Origin: Scheffersomyces stipitis CBS 6054
Taxonomy: Eukaryota; Ascomycota; Pichiomycetes; Serinales; Debaryomycetaceae
Length of the DNA stretch: 64,000 nt
Assembly: GCF_000209165.1 (NCBI RefSeq)
Contig: NC_009044.1
Coordinates: 1,736,001-1,800,000 of the forward strand
Direction: 5' to 3'
A program made the position numbers and the translations under genes. Below are positions 9,618-19,830 of the stretch, piece by piece (position 1 is the first letter of the stretch; each line of letters starts with the position of its first letter). The notes under the pieces are model-generated. The model worked only from the letters and a program-made list of their open reading frames with translations, was not told the origin of the DNA and did not search any database.

Positions 9618-10316
9618 TCATTTTTTGCCGCTGCCGAAGTCAGAAAACCCCATCATTGCAGCCATATTGCTTTCTTCTTGTTGATTTTCCGCCTTTTGGC
9701 TCTTCAACTTCATCTTTGCTCTTTTCCGACGTCGAGTTTCTAGCATCTTTTCTTCGAATTCTTGTCTTTTCTTGACTCTATCACTGAACTGTATCGTTTC
9801 AGGAGTTGAATTTCTATTTTTTATGTGTTTTTGAACCAAAGACTCCAAAGTTGCTATCACTTCATTAAGTGTCGCTCTCCGTATCCCTCCTTCTAGTACA
9901 CTTTCTTCTTCTTGTTCTACACCTTCCTTCTTGTTCTTGGCTGCAGCTTCTCTGCTGATAGCATTAGCCTTTGCTACATGTTGTGGAGAGTTGAAATGAT
10001 CGATAAGTGCCAAGTTGTCTCTGAAAGAAAGAGTACATACTGGACAAAAGAACCCAAATCTCCTCCCTGTAGTCGCTGAAGCAGCAGGACTGATTAAGTT
10101 ATACGTTTTTACAGCACCAAGCAGTTCCTTTAGAAGCGTGTCACGATGTTTAATGTAGGAAGAGGACGATTTTTCATCGTTTATCACTGCGGCTCCAGAA
10201 AGATGGCTAGATCGATGCTTCCCCTTGGATTTTCTATCTTTTGCCTCCTCTGCATAAGCTTCAACATTCCAGTGCCTTCTACCATACTGGTCGATGCTTA
10301 TCTTCTCTTCGCTCAT
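9618..10316 (-). CDS. SNU23: SNU23, U4/U6.U5 tri-snRNP zinc-finger protein
   Basis: Component of the spliceosomal tri-snRNP. The N-terminus contains YGRRHWNVEAYAEEAK, matching the GRRTWDxEEYAE start of the Snu23/ZMAT2 family. The middle has a U1-type C2H2 finger (FFCPVC...IDHFNSPQH) and the C-terminus is Lys/Arg-rich with a helical RVKKRQEFEEKM segment. I chose the ATG at 10316 (MSEEKIS), because the upstream in-frame Met at 10340 adds only eight unconserved residues. Length is 232 residues, close to the family norm. It shares a short divergent promoter with TPP1. Confidence 0.85.
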   Translation of the reverse strand: MSEEKISIDQYGRRHWNVEAYAEEAKDRKSKGKHRSSHLSGAAVINDEKSSSSYIKHRDTLLKELLGAVKTYNLISPAASATTGRRFGFFCPVCTLSFRDNLALIDHFNSPQHVAKANAISREAAAKNKKEGVEQEEESVLEGGIRRATLNEVIATLESLVQKHIKNRNSTPETIQFSDRVKKRQEFEEKMLETRRRKRAKMKLKSQKAENQQEESNMAAMMGFSDFGSGKK

Positions 10317-10539
10317 TTTAGGATATGTTGGCATATACAAAAGAACGAAGAGAAAAGCAATAGCCTGAAATTAAAATGGCAAAATGGTTTCTGATATCGC
10401 GCGGCGCTACCACCTGTATATATGGAACAATCTCATTAATATGGTTCTCCATAGTTAAGATACGCGTAAGTCGAGGTACACCATTTCTGCCTTTTAGTTT
10501 CCACTCTTTTAATATCTTTACTACTAGACTCACTCTATC

Positions 10540-11376
10540 ATGAGCAAAGATATCATGTCGCTCTTGGGGCGCAATCTGAGAACAGCAGGGAAAATTGCCA
10601 AACCATCTTCATCAAGACCCTTTTCAGTCAGTAGTACTACGTCCAGTCTACTCGATAAAAGTACAAATGTAGTGAACCCTATAAGGAAAAGATCAAGTTC
10701 ACAGAAAGACTTTTCTTCCAGATGGAAAATAGTTGGAAATCATCTAATCTGCAATTTGCCGGAAAATACAGAATTTCTCCGTAATTATCACTCCGTTCTG
10801 AACCTGAAATCCATCAAAGTTGCAGCCTTTGATCTAGACGGAACACTCATAGATACCAAGTCAGGACAGAGGTTTGCGCGTACGGCTGATGATTGGCGGT
10901 TCTGGCTGCCTGATAGCAAGACGGAATCGAAAGTTTTAGAAAAACTAGCAGATCTTATAAAAGAAAAGTATCTTATAGTGGTGTTCACGAACCAAGGTGG
11001 AGTAATAGCCAACATTGCTAACAAGTCATACAATAACTTCATTCAACGAGTCAATTCTGTAGCCGCCAAATTGAGCGATTTCATAAATGGAAATGAAACT
11101 GAGCTTTTGGTATTTGCTTCTCCGAAAAAGCCTGGTGGGAAAACAGTACTAGTTTCTACAGACGAACAATTCAAGTCCATGAGAAAACCGGAATCAGGAA
11201 TGTGGACTGAATTAACGCAGTTTCTTCAAAAAAGTTCCGGATTGGATGTAGATATCCACAATAGTATTTATGTTGGAGATGCTGCTGGAAGAGTTAAAGA
11301 CTTCCTGGACAGCGATGCCATGTTCGCAAAGAACATTAATTGTACATTTAAGACTCCTGAGGAGTTCTTCGGTTGA
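10540..11376 (+). CDS. TPP1: TPP1, DNA 3'-phosphatase of the HAD/PNKP family
   Basis: Removes 3'-phosphates at DNA strand breaks so polymerase and ligase can act. The HAD motifs are all present: DLDGT (nucleophile D98 and D100), VFTNQGG, the KPESGMW lysine region and YVGDAAGR. There is no kinase domain, as in S. cerevisiae Tpp1. The N-terminus is about 70 residues longer than in S. cerevisiae. It is basic and Ser-rich from the second Met (SLLGRNLRTAGKIAK...RPFSVSS), resembling a mitochondrial presequence, so a mitochondrial repair form is possible. Confidence 0.9.
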   Translation: MSKDIMSLLGRNLRTAGKIAKPSSSRPFSVSSTTSSLLDKSTNVVNPIRKRSSSQKDFSSRWKIVGNHLICNLPENTEFLRNYHSVLNLKSIKVAAFDLDGTLIDTKSGQRFARTADDWRFWLPDSKTESKVLEKLADLIKEKYLIVVFTNQGGVIANIANKSYNNFIQRVNSVAAKLSDFINGNETELLVFASPKKPGGKTVLVSTDEQFKSMRKPESGMWTELTQFLQKSSGLDVDIHNSIYVGDAAGRVKDFLDSDAMFAKNINCTFKTPEEFFG

Positions 11377-11475
11377 TTTATAGATTGTTTATAGATGTTG
11401 TATCGTATTTACATGAAGTGGGGCCATAAAAGTAACTATCTACATATGCATAAGTGTATTAATGGATGTTTAAAC

Positions 11476-12336
11476 TCAGAAGTCTTCCGAGATGATTTCC
11501 TTGATCTGTTTGTCCACAGCACCACCCTTCTGGACAATTTCCTTTGTTCTTCCTACAGTCTCAAAGTATCCCTTGACGTTTCTGATCGATCTAGCAGTAG
11601 TTGCACTCTTGTCAGAGTCGAGTTCTGAGTTGAAGTCGTTTTGCAAGATGATACATTTTTGGATATCTGAAACGTCGTTTTCAAACTTGATGGCTTCGTC
11701 CGTAGATTGGGGAAAATTCTTGAGCACAAAATTTGTGTCAAACGTGCCATTTCTCGTATTCATATAGAACTGGATTTCTTCCTTGACCAAAGCAGTGATC
11801 AATCCTTTTGGATATGGACTTCTTGAAAGTTCCAAGTCTTGCAAGAGGTAGCAGTATTTTTTGGATTCGTCTTCCTTCTCCTGCTCGATCAAGACCGCAG
11901 GATCGATGATCTTTACATGTTTTCCGTTGTCGTGCTTTTTGATCTTGTCAGCGATTTCATCTACAGTTTTGTCCAGAAAAGCGTAGGGGATAGCATAAAA
12001 CTTATAGTTCTTGTTTTTGTCGTGGTTGATCAACTTGTATCTTCTCTTGAGCCCAGTGGCTTCTTCGTATTCCTGAAATTCACGCTCACTGTTGAACGAA
12101 GTCTTGGGCTGCTTCTTCTTGTCAACCTTCTTACCAACAAAGTACAAGAGCACTGACGAGAAACAGAACATGTAGAAGAGATAACGTAATCTGGGGGTGT
12201 TCTGAGGAGGTCTGATAGTAGAAGCGTAGTTTCTCACTATTATGTTCTGGCGCAAACCAAGACGAACATTGTTTCTAAGAGGAATACCCGAGGAACGAAG
12301 AGCTCCCGAGCTCCATAAGATTCTGCTAGAAAACAT
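11476..12336 (-). CDS. AIM36: AIM36-like mitochondrial inner-membrane protein
   Basis: 286 residues: basic presequence (SSRILWSSGALRSSGIPLRNN), one membrane span at about residues 52-68 (YLFYMFCFSSVLLYFVG), then a soluble domain. The membrane segment is followed by KKVDKKKQPKTSF and later GLKRRYKLI, which match the S. cerevisiae Aim36 layout (KPKTTLSEEEF...GLKRRV). The molecular role is not established beyond a mitochondrial inheritance phenotype. Divergent from MRPS8 across 291 bp with a CACGTG box at 12474-12479 near the centre. Confidence 0.75.
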   Translation of the reverse strand: MFSSRILWSSGALRSSGIPLRNNVRLGLRQNIIVRNYASTIRPPQNTPRLRYLFYMFCFSSVLLYFVGKKVDKKKQPKTSFNSEREFQEYEEATGLKRRYKLINHDKNKNYKFYAIPYAFLDKTVDEIADKIKKHDNGKHVKIIDPAVLIEQEKEDESKKYCYLLQDLELSRSPYPKGLITALVKEEIQFYMNTRNGTFDTNFVLKNFPQSTDEAIKFENDVSDIQKCIILQNDFNSELDSDKSATTARSIRNVKGYFETVGRTKEIVQKGGAVDKQIKEIISEDF

Positions 12337-12473
12337 ATCAAGAACTTAAAGTATAAAGTTCACAATCAAAAACACAATTAGCAAATGAACAAGGCACTAA
12401 ATCTACCCATATTCTTTCCATAGGAGGGAAATGAAGGACTTTGAAAAATTCGAGAAAAGTGGGTGATCAGCGG

Positions 12474-12479
12474 CACGTG
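12474..12479. promoter_or_regulatory. CACGTG box between AIM36 and MRPS8
   Basis: Cbf1-type palindrome almost midway in the divergent promoter of two mitochondrial genes, 138 bp from the AIM36 start and 149 bp from the MRPS8 start. Function is inferred. Confidence 0.45.
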
Positions 12480-12627
12480 CAGAAATTTTCATACAAATTT
12501 TTCAGTTCTTGTAGTCTATTTTTTCAATATGGGTATATATCCAATATTAATTTTGAAGACAGGAGATTAAGAAGTCTACTTTATTTTTGTTTCTTCCCAT
12601 ATATTTTATCTCATAGACACTTCCACA

Positions 12628-13095
12628 ATGTCGTTGGTTCACTTGGCCAATCTTTGTGCCCATCTCAAAAACTGTATGAATGTGAATATCGCATCGACCT
12701 CAGTACCATTCACCAGATTGCACTTGCAAGTAGCTGTAGGTTTGTACAAAGAAGGATTTATTTCTTCTCTTCAAAAAGGATCTACAGCTGGTCCAGACTT
12801 GAAGGCCGTGGATGTCACCCCAGACAACATTTCTACCAGAAGATTGTGGCTCGGGTTGAAGTACCGTAATAACCAGCCTGTTATCAGAGATATATCGTTG
12901 ATTTCCAAGCCAGGACGGAAAGTGAACTTGACGACAGAAGAAGTCAAGGCTTTGGCCTCTGGATTGGCCGTCAGATTTATCAAACCTTTGCAACCAGCGG
13001 AATGTATATTTATTAAGTGTAACGAAGAAGTGTACGAAGTCCAGGAGGCTGCGAAGAGACACTTGAATGGTTTAGCATTGTATAGAGTGAAATGA
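12628..13095 (+). CDS. MRPS8: Mitochondrial small-subunit ribosomal protein uS8m
   Basis: 155-residue bacterial S8 homologue of the mitochondrial ribosome. The sequence follows yeast Mrps8 closely: it starts SLVHLANLCAHLKNC, contains SSLQKGS, VTPDNISTRRLWLGLKYR and IKPLQPAE, and ends in LYRVK. As in yeast there is no cleavable presequence. No intron. Convergent with the BUG1-like gene. Confidence 0.95.
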   Translation: MSLVHLANLCAHLKNCMNVNIASTSVPFTRLHLQVAVGLYKEGFISSLQKGSTAGPDLKAVDVTPDNISTRRLWLGLKYRNNQPVIRDISLISKPGRKVNLTTEEVKALASGLAVRFIKPLQPAECIFIKCNEEVYEVQEAAKRHLNGLALYRVK

Positions 13096-13413
13096 TTCAC
13101 GAGAGAGAATAAGGACTGTGCTGCTGAGTTGAAGACTTTGATCCATCTCATTGTATATAGTTCATCGGGAAGAGAAGGCTACACTGGGTACACAGTTCGA
13201 ATGGTGTGGTATGTATTGGTAATAAATCTGTTATCGTAATGAGCTAGATGTAGTATGTAAAGCTAAGGTGTTCTATTGACATTGTATTCACTTAATATAA
13301 GAAGAGTCTATGACTCTGCTTATCTGATGTATTTTTTATTATAGTCGACATATTTCGTTTCTTATATTGGATCTTTTATGGAACAATTCATTTCAAATAT
13401 ACTACACTGTAGA
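13096..13413. other. Convergent 3' spacer MRPS8 / BUG1-like
   Basis: 318 bp between two converging stop codons. AT-rich, with nothing recognisable beyond likely 3' UTRs. Confidence 0.5.
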
Positions 13414-14175
13414 CTAGAGAGCTACTTTCTGGCTCATACCACTTCCAGACCAGTTGGTCATGTCAACCTGCCAGCCCTTCCATACCATCAATTTCTCTCT
13501 GAAGTCGTCAGTATGCTTGAACTTGCTGAAACTCTGCTGCGAAATAGAAGCATAGTCGTTTCTAGTAATGGCTGGTTTGGCTGGAACTGCCACTCTAGGA
13601 GTAGGTTGTATATTGGTAGAATTATTGGCAGATGGAACTCCGCCCGTTTTCAATGTCCTGATCTCATTCTCCAACTCGGCAATCTTATCCTTCAAGTCCA
13701 TTTTCGACAACTTCAAATCCGTGTTTTCGTCTCTCAATTTCTTGATCGTATTTTTCTGTTGTTCAATGGTAGCTTTCAATTCAGCAATCTCAGAAGAAGA
13801 CTCCACGGAAGATTCACCAGTAACTTCCTTTGGTAACTCTACTTGTTCAGGGTTTATATCCACTTTAGTTTCTTGTTCTTCCTTGGAGCCATCTTCAATT
13901 TCTTCCTTTGTATCTTCTTTGGTTTCTTCTTTTTCTTCGACTTCGTCCTTGACCTCTTCCTTTATCTCTACAGCTGGAGTATTCTCCTTACTGTCCAATT
14001 CGGTTTCTGTTTCTTCAGTGCCTTCCTTCTTTTCCTTCTTCTTTTTGGACTTCTTAGCCTTCTTCTTCTTCAATTCTTCGAATCTCTTCTTGGCAGCTTC
14101 AATTCTTTGCTCTTTGTTCAATTCGTTATCAGAAGTGTCAGCGTCCACCACCGGGGTTTCTTCGTTGTCAGACAT
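13414..14175 (-). CDS. BUG1-like cis-Golgi coiled-coil protein
   Basis: 253 residues. The N-terminus has an AAKKRFEELKKKKAKKSKK-type basic helix, then a long Glu/Lys-rich acidic stretch, a coiled coil at about residues 127-177 (EIAELKATIEQQKN onward) and a short conserved-looking C-terminus ending WSGSGMSQKVAL. S. cerevisiae Bug1, the partner of the GRASP65 homologue Grh1, has this architecture. Low complexity makes the assignment tentative. A CACGTG box lies 96 bp upstream of the ATG (14271-14276). Confidence 0.5.
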   Translation of the reverse strand: MSDNEETPVVDADTSDNELNKEQRIEAAKKRFEELKKKKAKKSKKKKEKKEGTEETETELDSKENTPAVEIKEEVKDEVEEKEETKEDTKEEIEDGSKEEQETKVDINPEQVELPKEVTGESSVESSSEIAELKATIEQQKNTIKKLRDENTDLKLSKMDLKDKIAELENEIRTLKTGGVPSANNSTNIQPTPRVAVPAKPAITRNDYASISQQSFSKFKHTDDFREKLMVWKGWQVDMTNWSGSGMSQKVAL

Positions 14176-15019
14176 GTTTGGAGTTGCAATTTAGATATCT
14201 ATAGGTGAAAAGGTTGATTCTAAATTATGTATGTGGAAGTTAAGTGATCTCGTTCTATCTGGTGATGTGTCACGTGCAACATATACAGGTATATGTCAAA
14301 GTAGTCCAGTTTTGAATGTAAAGATAGAGTGCTTCCAAAAATTCAAATCCCTATTTCTATACAGTAAGTTGGGTATTTGTTTTGAATCTATATATTTGCT
14401 TTGAAGTAGACGATAAAATTCACTTTGTTAGTTCATGCAAATAAATTCTCAAAATTTCGCAACCATTTCTCAATATATTTTAAATTGAACAACATCAAAA
14501 TTTTTAGGAACAGACAAATTCAGTTGGTCTTCTTATAATTCGAAATAATTGGAGGGTCAGATCAGTGCCAATCTTTATATTGGCTTTTAAACAATTCATA
14601 TTCTGCTCATGTTCGAATCATTTGCATTGGAATTGCATGCACGTATCTATGAGTGCACCTCGCCACATCTTTCTCTTTTTTTATTCTCTTAGAGGTACCC
14701 AACACGAAGACATCGACATAGACAATTCGGCAGGGTGTCAACACCTAAGAAGGGGACAATTAACATGTAGAATTCTGAAAACGGCATCTTTTTCCCCATA
14801 GAAAATCGCCTTGGTATTGTGCCCCACTCGTTTTAGACAAGGTGTGGCCGTTGACTCATCATAGTAGCAATACACAGACCCAGGTTTTTGTACTTCGCAA
14901 GCCTCAGGCATGTAGTTAAGTATAAAGGTCTCTAATTCCTTGGAATAGGAAAGAACCTGTGAAATATATTTGTTTACTCTTAATACTGAGGACAATATAT
15001 AAATATAGTAGCGTAGCAG
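14176..15019. other. Divergent spacer BUG1-like / MCH-type permease
   Basis: 844 bp of promoter-type sequence with CACGTG at 14271-14276. No other gene found. Confidence 0.5.
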
Positions 15020-16543
15020 ATGATTGAGAGAAGTACAACGGGCAACTCGCTTGAGATGGCCGAAATGGCATCCGTAGGAAGAGCAAGTGCAGAATATGAG
15101 ATCAGGATAGTGGAAACGGAAGCAGATATAAGGAGGCAGAGTATAACAGCAGAGGGAGCAAATACGAACTATATAGATGAAGCTCCAATAGAGGAAAAGC
15201 ACTTCGACGAGTCTACCGCTTTGATGTACAAATCAGAAGCAAACCCTCATGATTTTCCCGAAGGAGGATGGAGAGCCAACTTGGTACTTTTTGGCTCATT
15301 TATGGGGCTCATAGCAGACTTTGGTATCGCCAATTCATTGGGTGCTATCGAATCGTATGTTTCCACACATCAATTACAATATGTCAAACAAACTAGTGTT
15401 TCGTGGGTATTCTCGTTGCATTTGGGTGTAATGTACTTTGGAGGAGTTTTTTTTGGAGAATTGTTTGATCGGTTTGGTGCCAGAAGACCTCTTATAGCAG
15501 GTACAATAATAATGTGTACTGGGTTAGTCTTGACGGCACAAAGTACTAAATTGGAACACTTTATTCTTTCTTTTGGTATTCTCACAGCCATCGGAACTTC
15601 TATTGCCATGGCACCATTGATTGGTGTGCTAAGCCATTGGTTCTTGAGAAGAAGAGGGCTTGCCTGTTCAATTGCTACTATTGGAGGTTTGGTTGGAGCT
15701 TCATGTTTTGCAGTGATGTTACAGAACCTCTACACACAGATTGGATTCAAGTGGGCCATTCGGGTATTGGCACTCATTTGCCTTTTCTGTATGGTTATTG
15801 CAATTATCTTCTGCCAAGAGAGGAGAAGACCACAGACTGGGAGGAATGAAGTTACAGACCCAGAATTGAACCATGAAGAACAAACTTCTAAGGTTTCAAC
15901 CACAAGAGTTCGGACTGTCTTGCAGTATTTTAAAGGAGCATTGGACTTTTCGATCTTGAAGGATCTGAGATTTGTGTTATTGACTTTGGCTGTTTTTTTG
16001 GCCGAGATTATTTCTATGACAACTTTAACATATCTATCCTCCTATTCCATTGCCAATGGAGTGGGGGTTGCGCAAGCATATTTAATGATTACTGTAGTCA
16101 ATTTGTGTGGGATTCCATCGAGGCTCATCTCGGGATATTTGGCAGACAAATATGGCCGATTTAATGTTATGATTGCTACATCTGTTATGACTACGATAGT
16201 AGTTTTCTGCCTCTGGCTTCCAGCAAAAGGCAATATCGGAATCTTGTACACATTTGGTATTCTCTTCGGTGTTTCCACATCAGCAGTCATTTCTCTTATC
16301 CCTGCGTGTGCTGGGCAGATCTGTCTGGCAGAATCCTTTGGAAAAGTTTATGGCACCATGTATTTTTTCTTGGGATTCTTAACCATCTTAGGAATGTACT
16401 TTGCGTCTCTCGTCATCAGTCATGGAGGTACCGTCAACTACAGAAACTTCGTGTTGTATGAAGGTGCCCTTGGTGTAGCCAGTATTGTTCTCTGGATTTG
16501 GGCTCGCTACGCTTCTGTAGGCTGGCGGTTATGCAAGTTCTGA
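15020..16543 (+). CDS. MCH-type (monocarboxylate-porter-like) MFS permease
   Basis: 507-residue MFS protein. A hydrophilic N-terminus of about 85 residues precedes FPEGGWRANLVLFGSFMGL, the first span. About 12 hydrophobic segments follow, with a cytoplasmic loop at the middle (QERRRPQTGRNEVTDPE). The GG(W)RAN start and FFGELFDRFGARRP loop are typical of fungal Mch/Esbp6 proteins related to animal monocarboxylate transporters. Members of this family in yeast do not all carry monocarboxylates (Mch5 carries riboflavin), so the substrate is unknown. Confidence 0.85.
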   Translation: MIERSTTGNSLEMAEMASVGRASAEYEIRIVETEADIRRQSITAEGANTNYIDEAPIEEKHFDESTALMYKSEANPHDFPEGGWRANLVLFGSFMGLIADFGIANSLGAIESYVSTHQLQYVKQTSVSWVFSLHLGVMYFGGVFFGELFDRFGARRPLIAGTIIMCTGLVLTAQSTKLEHFILSFGILTAIGTSIAMAPLIGVLSHWFLRRRGLACSIATIGGLVGASCFAVMLQNLYTQIGFKWAIRVLALICLFCMVIAIIFCQERRRPQTGRNEVTDPELNHEEQTSKVSTTRVRTVLQYFKGALDFSILKDLRFVLLTLAVFLAEIISMTTLTYLSSYSIANGVGVAQAYLMITVVNLCGIPSRLISGYLADKYGRFNVMIATSVMTTIVVFCLWLPAKGNIGILYTFGILFGVSTSAVISLIPACAGQICLAESFGKVYGTMYFFLGFLTILGMYFASLVISHGGTVNYRNFVLYEGALGVASIVLWIWARYASVGWRLCKF

Positions 16544-17825
16544 CGGTTACGAAATAATGTATAAAGTAATGATTTCAAAACTGACGATGAATAGATACGA
16601 TATATGGCGATGAATAAGAAAACAATATAATTATAGTAACGTTAGTAAAGTTTCTGATTTTAGCAAATCTACATTGTCATCAATATGACACTAAACCGTG
16701 CACGATCTATAAAGTTTGTCGTCAATACCATTAGTCTTCTGATGGTAACAATCACATTCTAAGTACAACAGCTTCTACAATTCCGAATAACGTTGTGCTA
16801 TGGAGTTTACAGATCTTGCGGAGAATAGAACAATGCTAGCTAAAAGTAAAAATGTCAATAACCACTGCGGTTGCGAAAAGGATATTTTTATGCAACGGTC
16901 CATCCCATCTGCACGCCTAAAAATTGGCAGCGTGGCATTACGGGCCCTCGGTATTAGGTGCCGCAACTATGACTCTGATCACGTGAACGTATGACTTCAA
17001 AAGTCCGAACCACTTCCGGCCCTCTAAGACTTGCCAATCCAATTTTTTTCATATACCCTGGTGGTTGCATGTCGATCTGTGTGCAGGTCCATCTTTCAAC
17101 TTTTTCTATCCAGAAAGTGGATTTATGGGATAATTCAATCCCTGAAAAACCCAATTATGAGATAACAAATCATTTACTTAGCTTTCGTCAGAACAGAGGA
17201 TTTACTCAAATACTATCATAAACCCCATATCTGCATTTATCTTTGGAAACAAAACTCCACAGACTTCAAAGTTCTTTCCTACCACTTTTCTGTTTTTGAA
17301 TAGCAATCCTAATATCGTGGTTTAGTATAATTAACACCCTATTGGATATTATACTCGAGGCATACTTTCATCTGCTGACCAATATCTCATTTGCACCCTG
17401 GTAGTCACGACTAAAGCCACCTTTGTCTGGTTTTCGCCGTAGAAACCCACTATCTGTCAATTCAATCTTACTACAACCGCAAGGCACATATCCACACCAG
17501 CTCTTCGGCTAAAGCATAAAGCATAAACCAATCGTTTACACTTGTTTAGAGCCACTCGTTATATCGATTACAACGGTTTAGTGACTGCACAATCCTGGTT
17601 TACTAATTTCATTTGTTTCCCGTTTTTGAAAAAAGTATCGTGCTGGTTATTGCATAAATTGAACTTCGCTAAGCCAATTGAATAATATCAAGCTTTTCAC
17701 ACAAGTTCAGCAACTGTTTTCTTGGGTACTTATATAACTGCTTTTTCCTGTTAAAAGACAAGAAATTTTGCTGAGGACTCTATCCACTACATTGATTGAA
17801 ATACCATTCTAGAACAATAGCCACA
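16544..17825. other. Intergenic spacer upstream of the zinc transporter
   Basis: 1,282 bp. Short open frames of 60-75 codons around 16775-17221 lie on both strands and overlap each other, with no recognisable domain; I treat them as chance. CACGTG occurs at 16980-16985. I looked for a Zap1 element (ACCTTNAAGGT) and did not see one. Confidence 0.5.
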
Positions 17826-18947
17826 ATGTTAGCTCAATTATATCACGACGTCTTCTTGGAAAAGAGAGACACTTGTGCCACGGACAACGAATACGACGGT
17901 GCCCACTGGGGTGCTCGTATCTCGGCCATTTTCGTCATCATGGCCACCTCTGCAATTGGTACATTCTTCCCAGTGTTAGCATCCAGATACTCGTTCATAA
18001 GGTTGCCCTCTTGGTGCTTCTTTATAGCCAAGTATTTCGGTTCTGGTGTCATTGTAGCCACGGCTTTCATCCATCTCTTACAGCCAGCTAATGAAAGTTT
18101 GACTGATGAGTGTCTTACTGGTCCTATCACCGAATACCCATGGGCATTTGGTATCTGTCTCATGACGCTTATGCTTCTCTTCTTGTTCGAGTTGATAGCA
18201 TATCACATCGTCGACAAGAAGGTTGCTGAATTGGGACAAAACGCCCAATCTCACTCGCACTTTGGTGATGAGGCTCTCTACACCAAGAAGGAATTTGAAT
18301 CTGAAGAAGATGAAGAAGCCAAATTGGAAACTGCTCCTGTTACTGATCAACAAGAAACCAGAAGCAACTATCCTTCACATTTTGCTCACGCTGATGAACA
18401 TCAGGATGCTGAAGTTATTGGAAGCCCAGTCGAAGACAAGAATAAGGAACACTACTACGGACAATTGTTGAATGTTTTTGTTCTTGAATTCGGTGTGATT
18501 TTCCATTCTGTTTTCATTGGTTTGGCCTTGGCCGTCGCTGGTGATGAATTCACATCTCTCTACATCGTGTTGGTCTTCCATCAAATGTTTGAAGGTTTGG
18601 GTTTGGGTACCAGAATTGCTACTACATACTGGCCTAAGGGTAAGAGATTCACACCATGGTTATTATGTGCTGCCTACACTTTCACTACTCCTATCGCCAT
18701 TGCTATTGGTTTGGGTGTGAGAAAGTCTTACCCACCAGGATCAAGAAAGTCATTGCTCACCAATGGTGTGTTTGACTCTATTTCCGCTGGTATTTTGGTC
18801 TACACTGGTCTTGTGGAGTTGATGGCTCACGAGTTCTTGTATTCCAACGAGTTCAAGGGAGAAGGTGGCTTCAAGAAGATGTTGACAGCCTACTTCATCA
18901 TGTGCTGGGGTGTTGGCTTAATGGCATTGTTGGGTAAATGGGCATGA
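17826..18947 (+). CDS. ZIP-family plasma-membrane zinc transporter (ZRT1/2-like)
   Basis: Zn2+ uptake carrier of the ZIP family, 373 residues from the ATG at 17826 (MLAQLYHDVFLEKRDTC). The open frame extends 10 codons upstream without an ATG. Eight hydrophobic segments are visible, with a long His/Glu-rich loop between spans III and IV (SHSHFGDE...HFAHADEHQD) typical of the metal-binding loop. The span IV/V signatures VIFHSVFIGLALAVAG and VFHQMFEGLGLGTRI contain the conserved His and Glu ligands. It is similar to both S. cerevisiae Zrt1 and Zrt2; I cannot choose. Confidence 0.92.
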   Translation: MLAQLYHDVFLEKRDTCATDNEYDGAHWGARISAIFVIMATSAIGTFFPVLASRYSFIRLPSWCFFIAKYFGSGVIVATAFIHLLQPANESLTDECLTGPITEYPWAFGICLMTLMLLFLFELIAYHIVDKKVAELGQNAQSHSHFGDEALYTKKEFESEEDEEAKLETAPVTDQQETRSNYPSHFAHADEHQDAEVIGSPVEDKNKEHYYGQLLNVFVLEFGVIFHSVFIGLALAVAGDEFTSLYIVLVFHQMFEGLGLGTRIATTYWPKGKRFTPWLLCAAYTFTTPIAIAIGLGVRKSYPPGSRKSLLTNGVFDSISAGILVYTGLVELMAHEFLYSNEFKGEGGFKKMLTAYFIMCWGVGLMALLGKWA

Positions 18948-19425
18948 GCCATATTTTAACATAAATATGGTTATTAGCACCATCACTAACAGATTCATAC
19001 CCACTCATTCACTAAATTTTGTTCTCTCTGCTTCACCATATAAATAGCGTGAAACCATTCACACTGTTTTTCCGAATCAAACTTTTAATGCCTGTTTAAT
19101 TAGTAACGTCTGCTTTCAACTAGTTTTCATATTTAGCACCTTTATAGAAAAATCCAAGAAGTAATCGATTCTTGAAAACTGTAGAATCTATTCAGGGGAA
19201 ATCCGACCCGGCTACTTAGTCTTCAATATTAGCCTATTCCTGTATATATTCACGTGACCCCACGCTAACTTCCAATCGCAGTGATGATCCGTAGACCGGA
19301 TTTCCAAGATCGCCTAGAATAGTTCATGGAACCATAAAGTAGTGAACGATTCTTGTTGCGATTTTTTCTTTTGTTTTCTTTATTTCGTGTTTAAGTTGCT
19401 ACTTCCACATTCTCATAACATAAAG
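18948..19425 (+). promoter_or_regulatory. Spacer and SDH8 promoter with CACGTG box
   Basis: 478 bp. TTCACGTGAC (core 19251-19256) lies 170 bp upstream of the SDH8 ATG. Nothing else recognisable. Confidence 0.45.
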
Positions 19426-19830
19426 ATGTTGTCCCGTATAACAGCTAGAAGATGGGTTGGTGTATCGAGCCGTTGTTCACTTTCTACTCGTTTCTACAGT
19501 AGCAAGCTTTCTACAGAATATACCCCGGGTCCACCTCGTTTACCTAAAGAACAGCAAGAGGAGTTCGAGAGGTTGCAGAACATTGCCAACTCTCAGATAG
19601 CTATTGAAGAATACAATGACCAGATCCGCGAGACCGGTTCTGCAAATAGTGACGCAGTTGTTCCTGATCAACCAGTTCTCAAAAGTGATATTGGAACTTT
19701 TCAGGTCTTAAAGACAATTCCAGAGTTCGAAGGAGAAGTCAACCCCAAGACGGGAGAAATCGGAGGACCAAAGCAGGATCCTTTGAAGCACGGTGATTGG
19801 TCATTTAACGGTAGAGTCACGGACTTCTAG
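19426..19830 (+). CDS. SDH8: SDH8 / SDHAF4, succinate dehydrogenase assembly factor
   Basis: 134-residue mitochondrial chaperone that binds the flavinylated Sdh1 subunit during complex II assembly. It has a basic presequence (LSRITARRWVGVSSRCS) and the diagnostic C-terminus GEIGGPKQDPLKHGDWSFNG ending RVTDF (DUF1674). The ATG at 19426 is chosen because the open frame upstream encodes only Phe/Leu-rich sequence from the 5' UTR. Next to EFM2, as in S. cerevisiae (YBR269C and YBR271W). Confidence 0.92.
   Translation: MLSRITARRWVGVSSRCSLSTRFYSSKLSTEYTPGPPRLPKEQQEEFERLQNIANSQIAIEEYNDQIRETGSANSDAVVPDQPVLKSDIGTFQVLKTIPEFEGEVNPKTGEIGGPKQDPLKHGDWSFNGRVTDF

Noticed and set aside
14738..15202. 154-codon minus-strand frame overlapping the MCH-type permease start
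   Set aside because: Antisense to the permease N-terminus, rich in Cys/Tyr/Phe without a domain; treated as a shadow.
16775..17221. Several 60-75 codon frames on both strands in the ZRT upstream region
   Set aside because: They overlap each other antisense, lack motifs, and look like ordinary chance frames in a promoter region.
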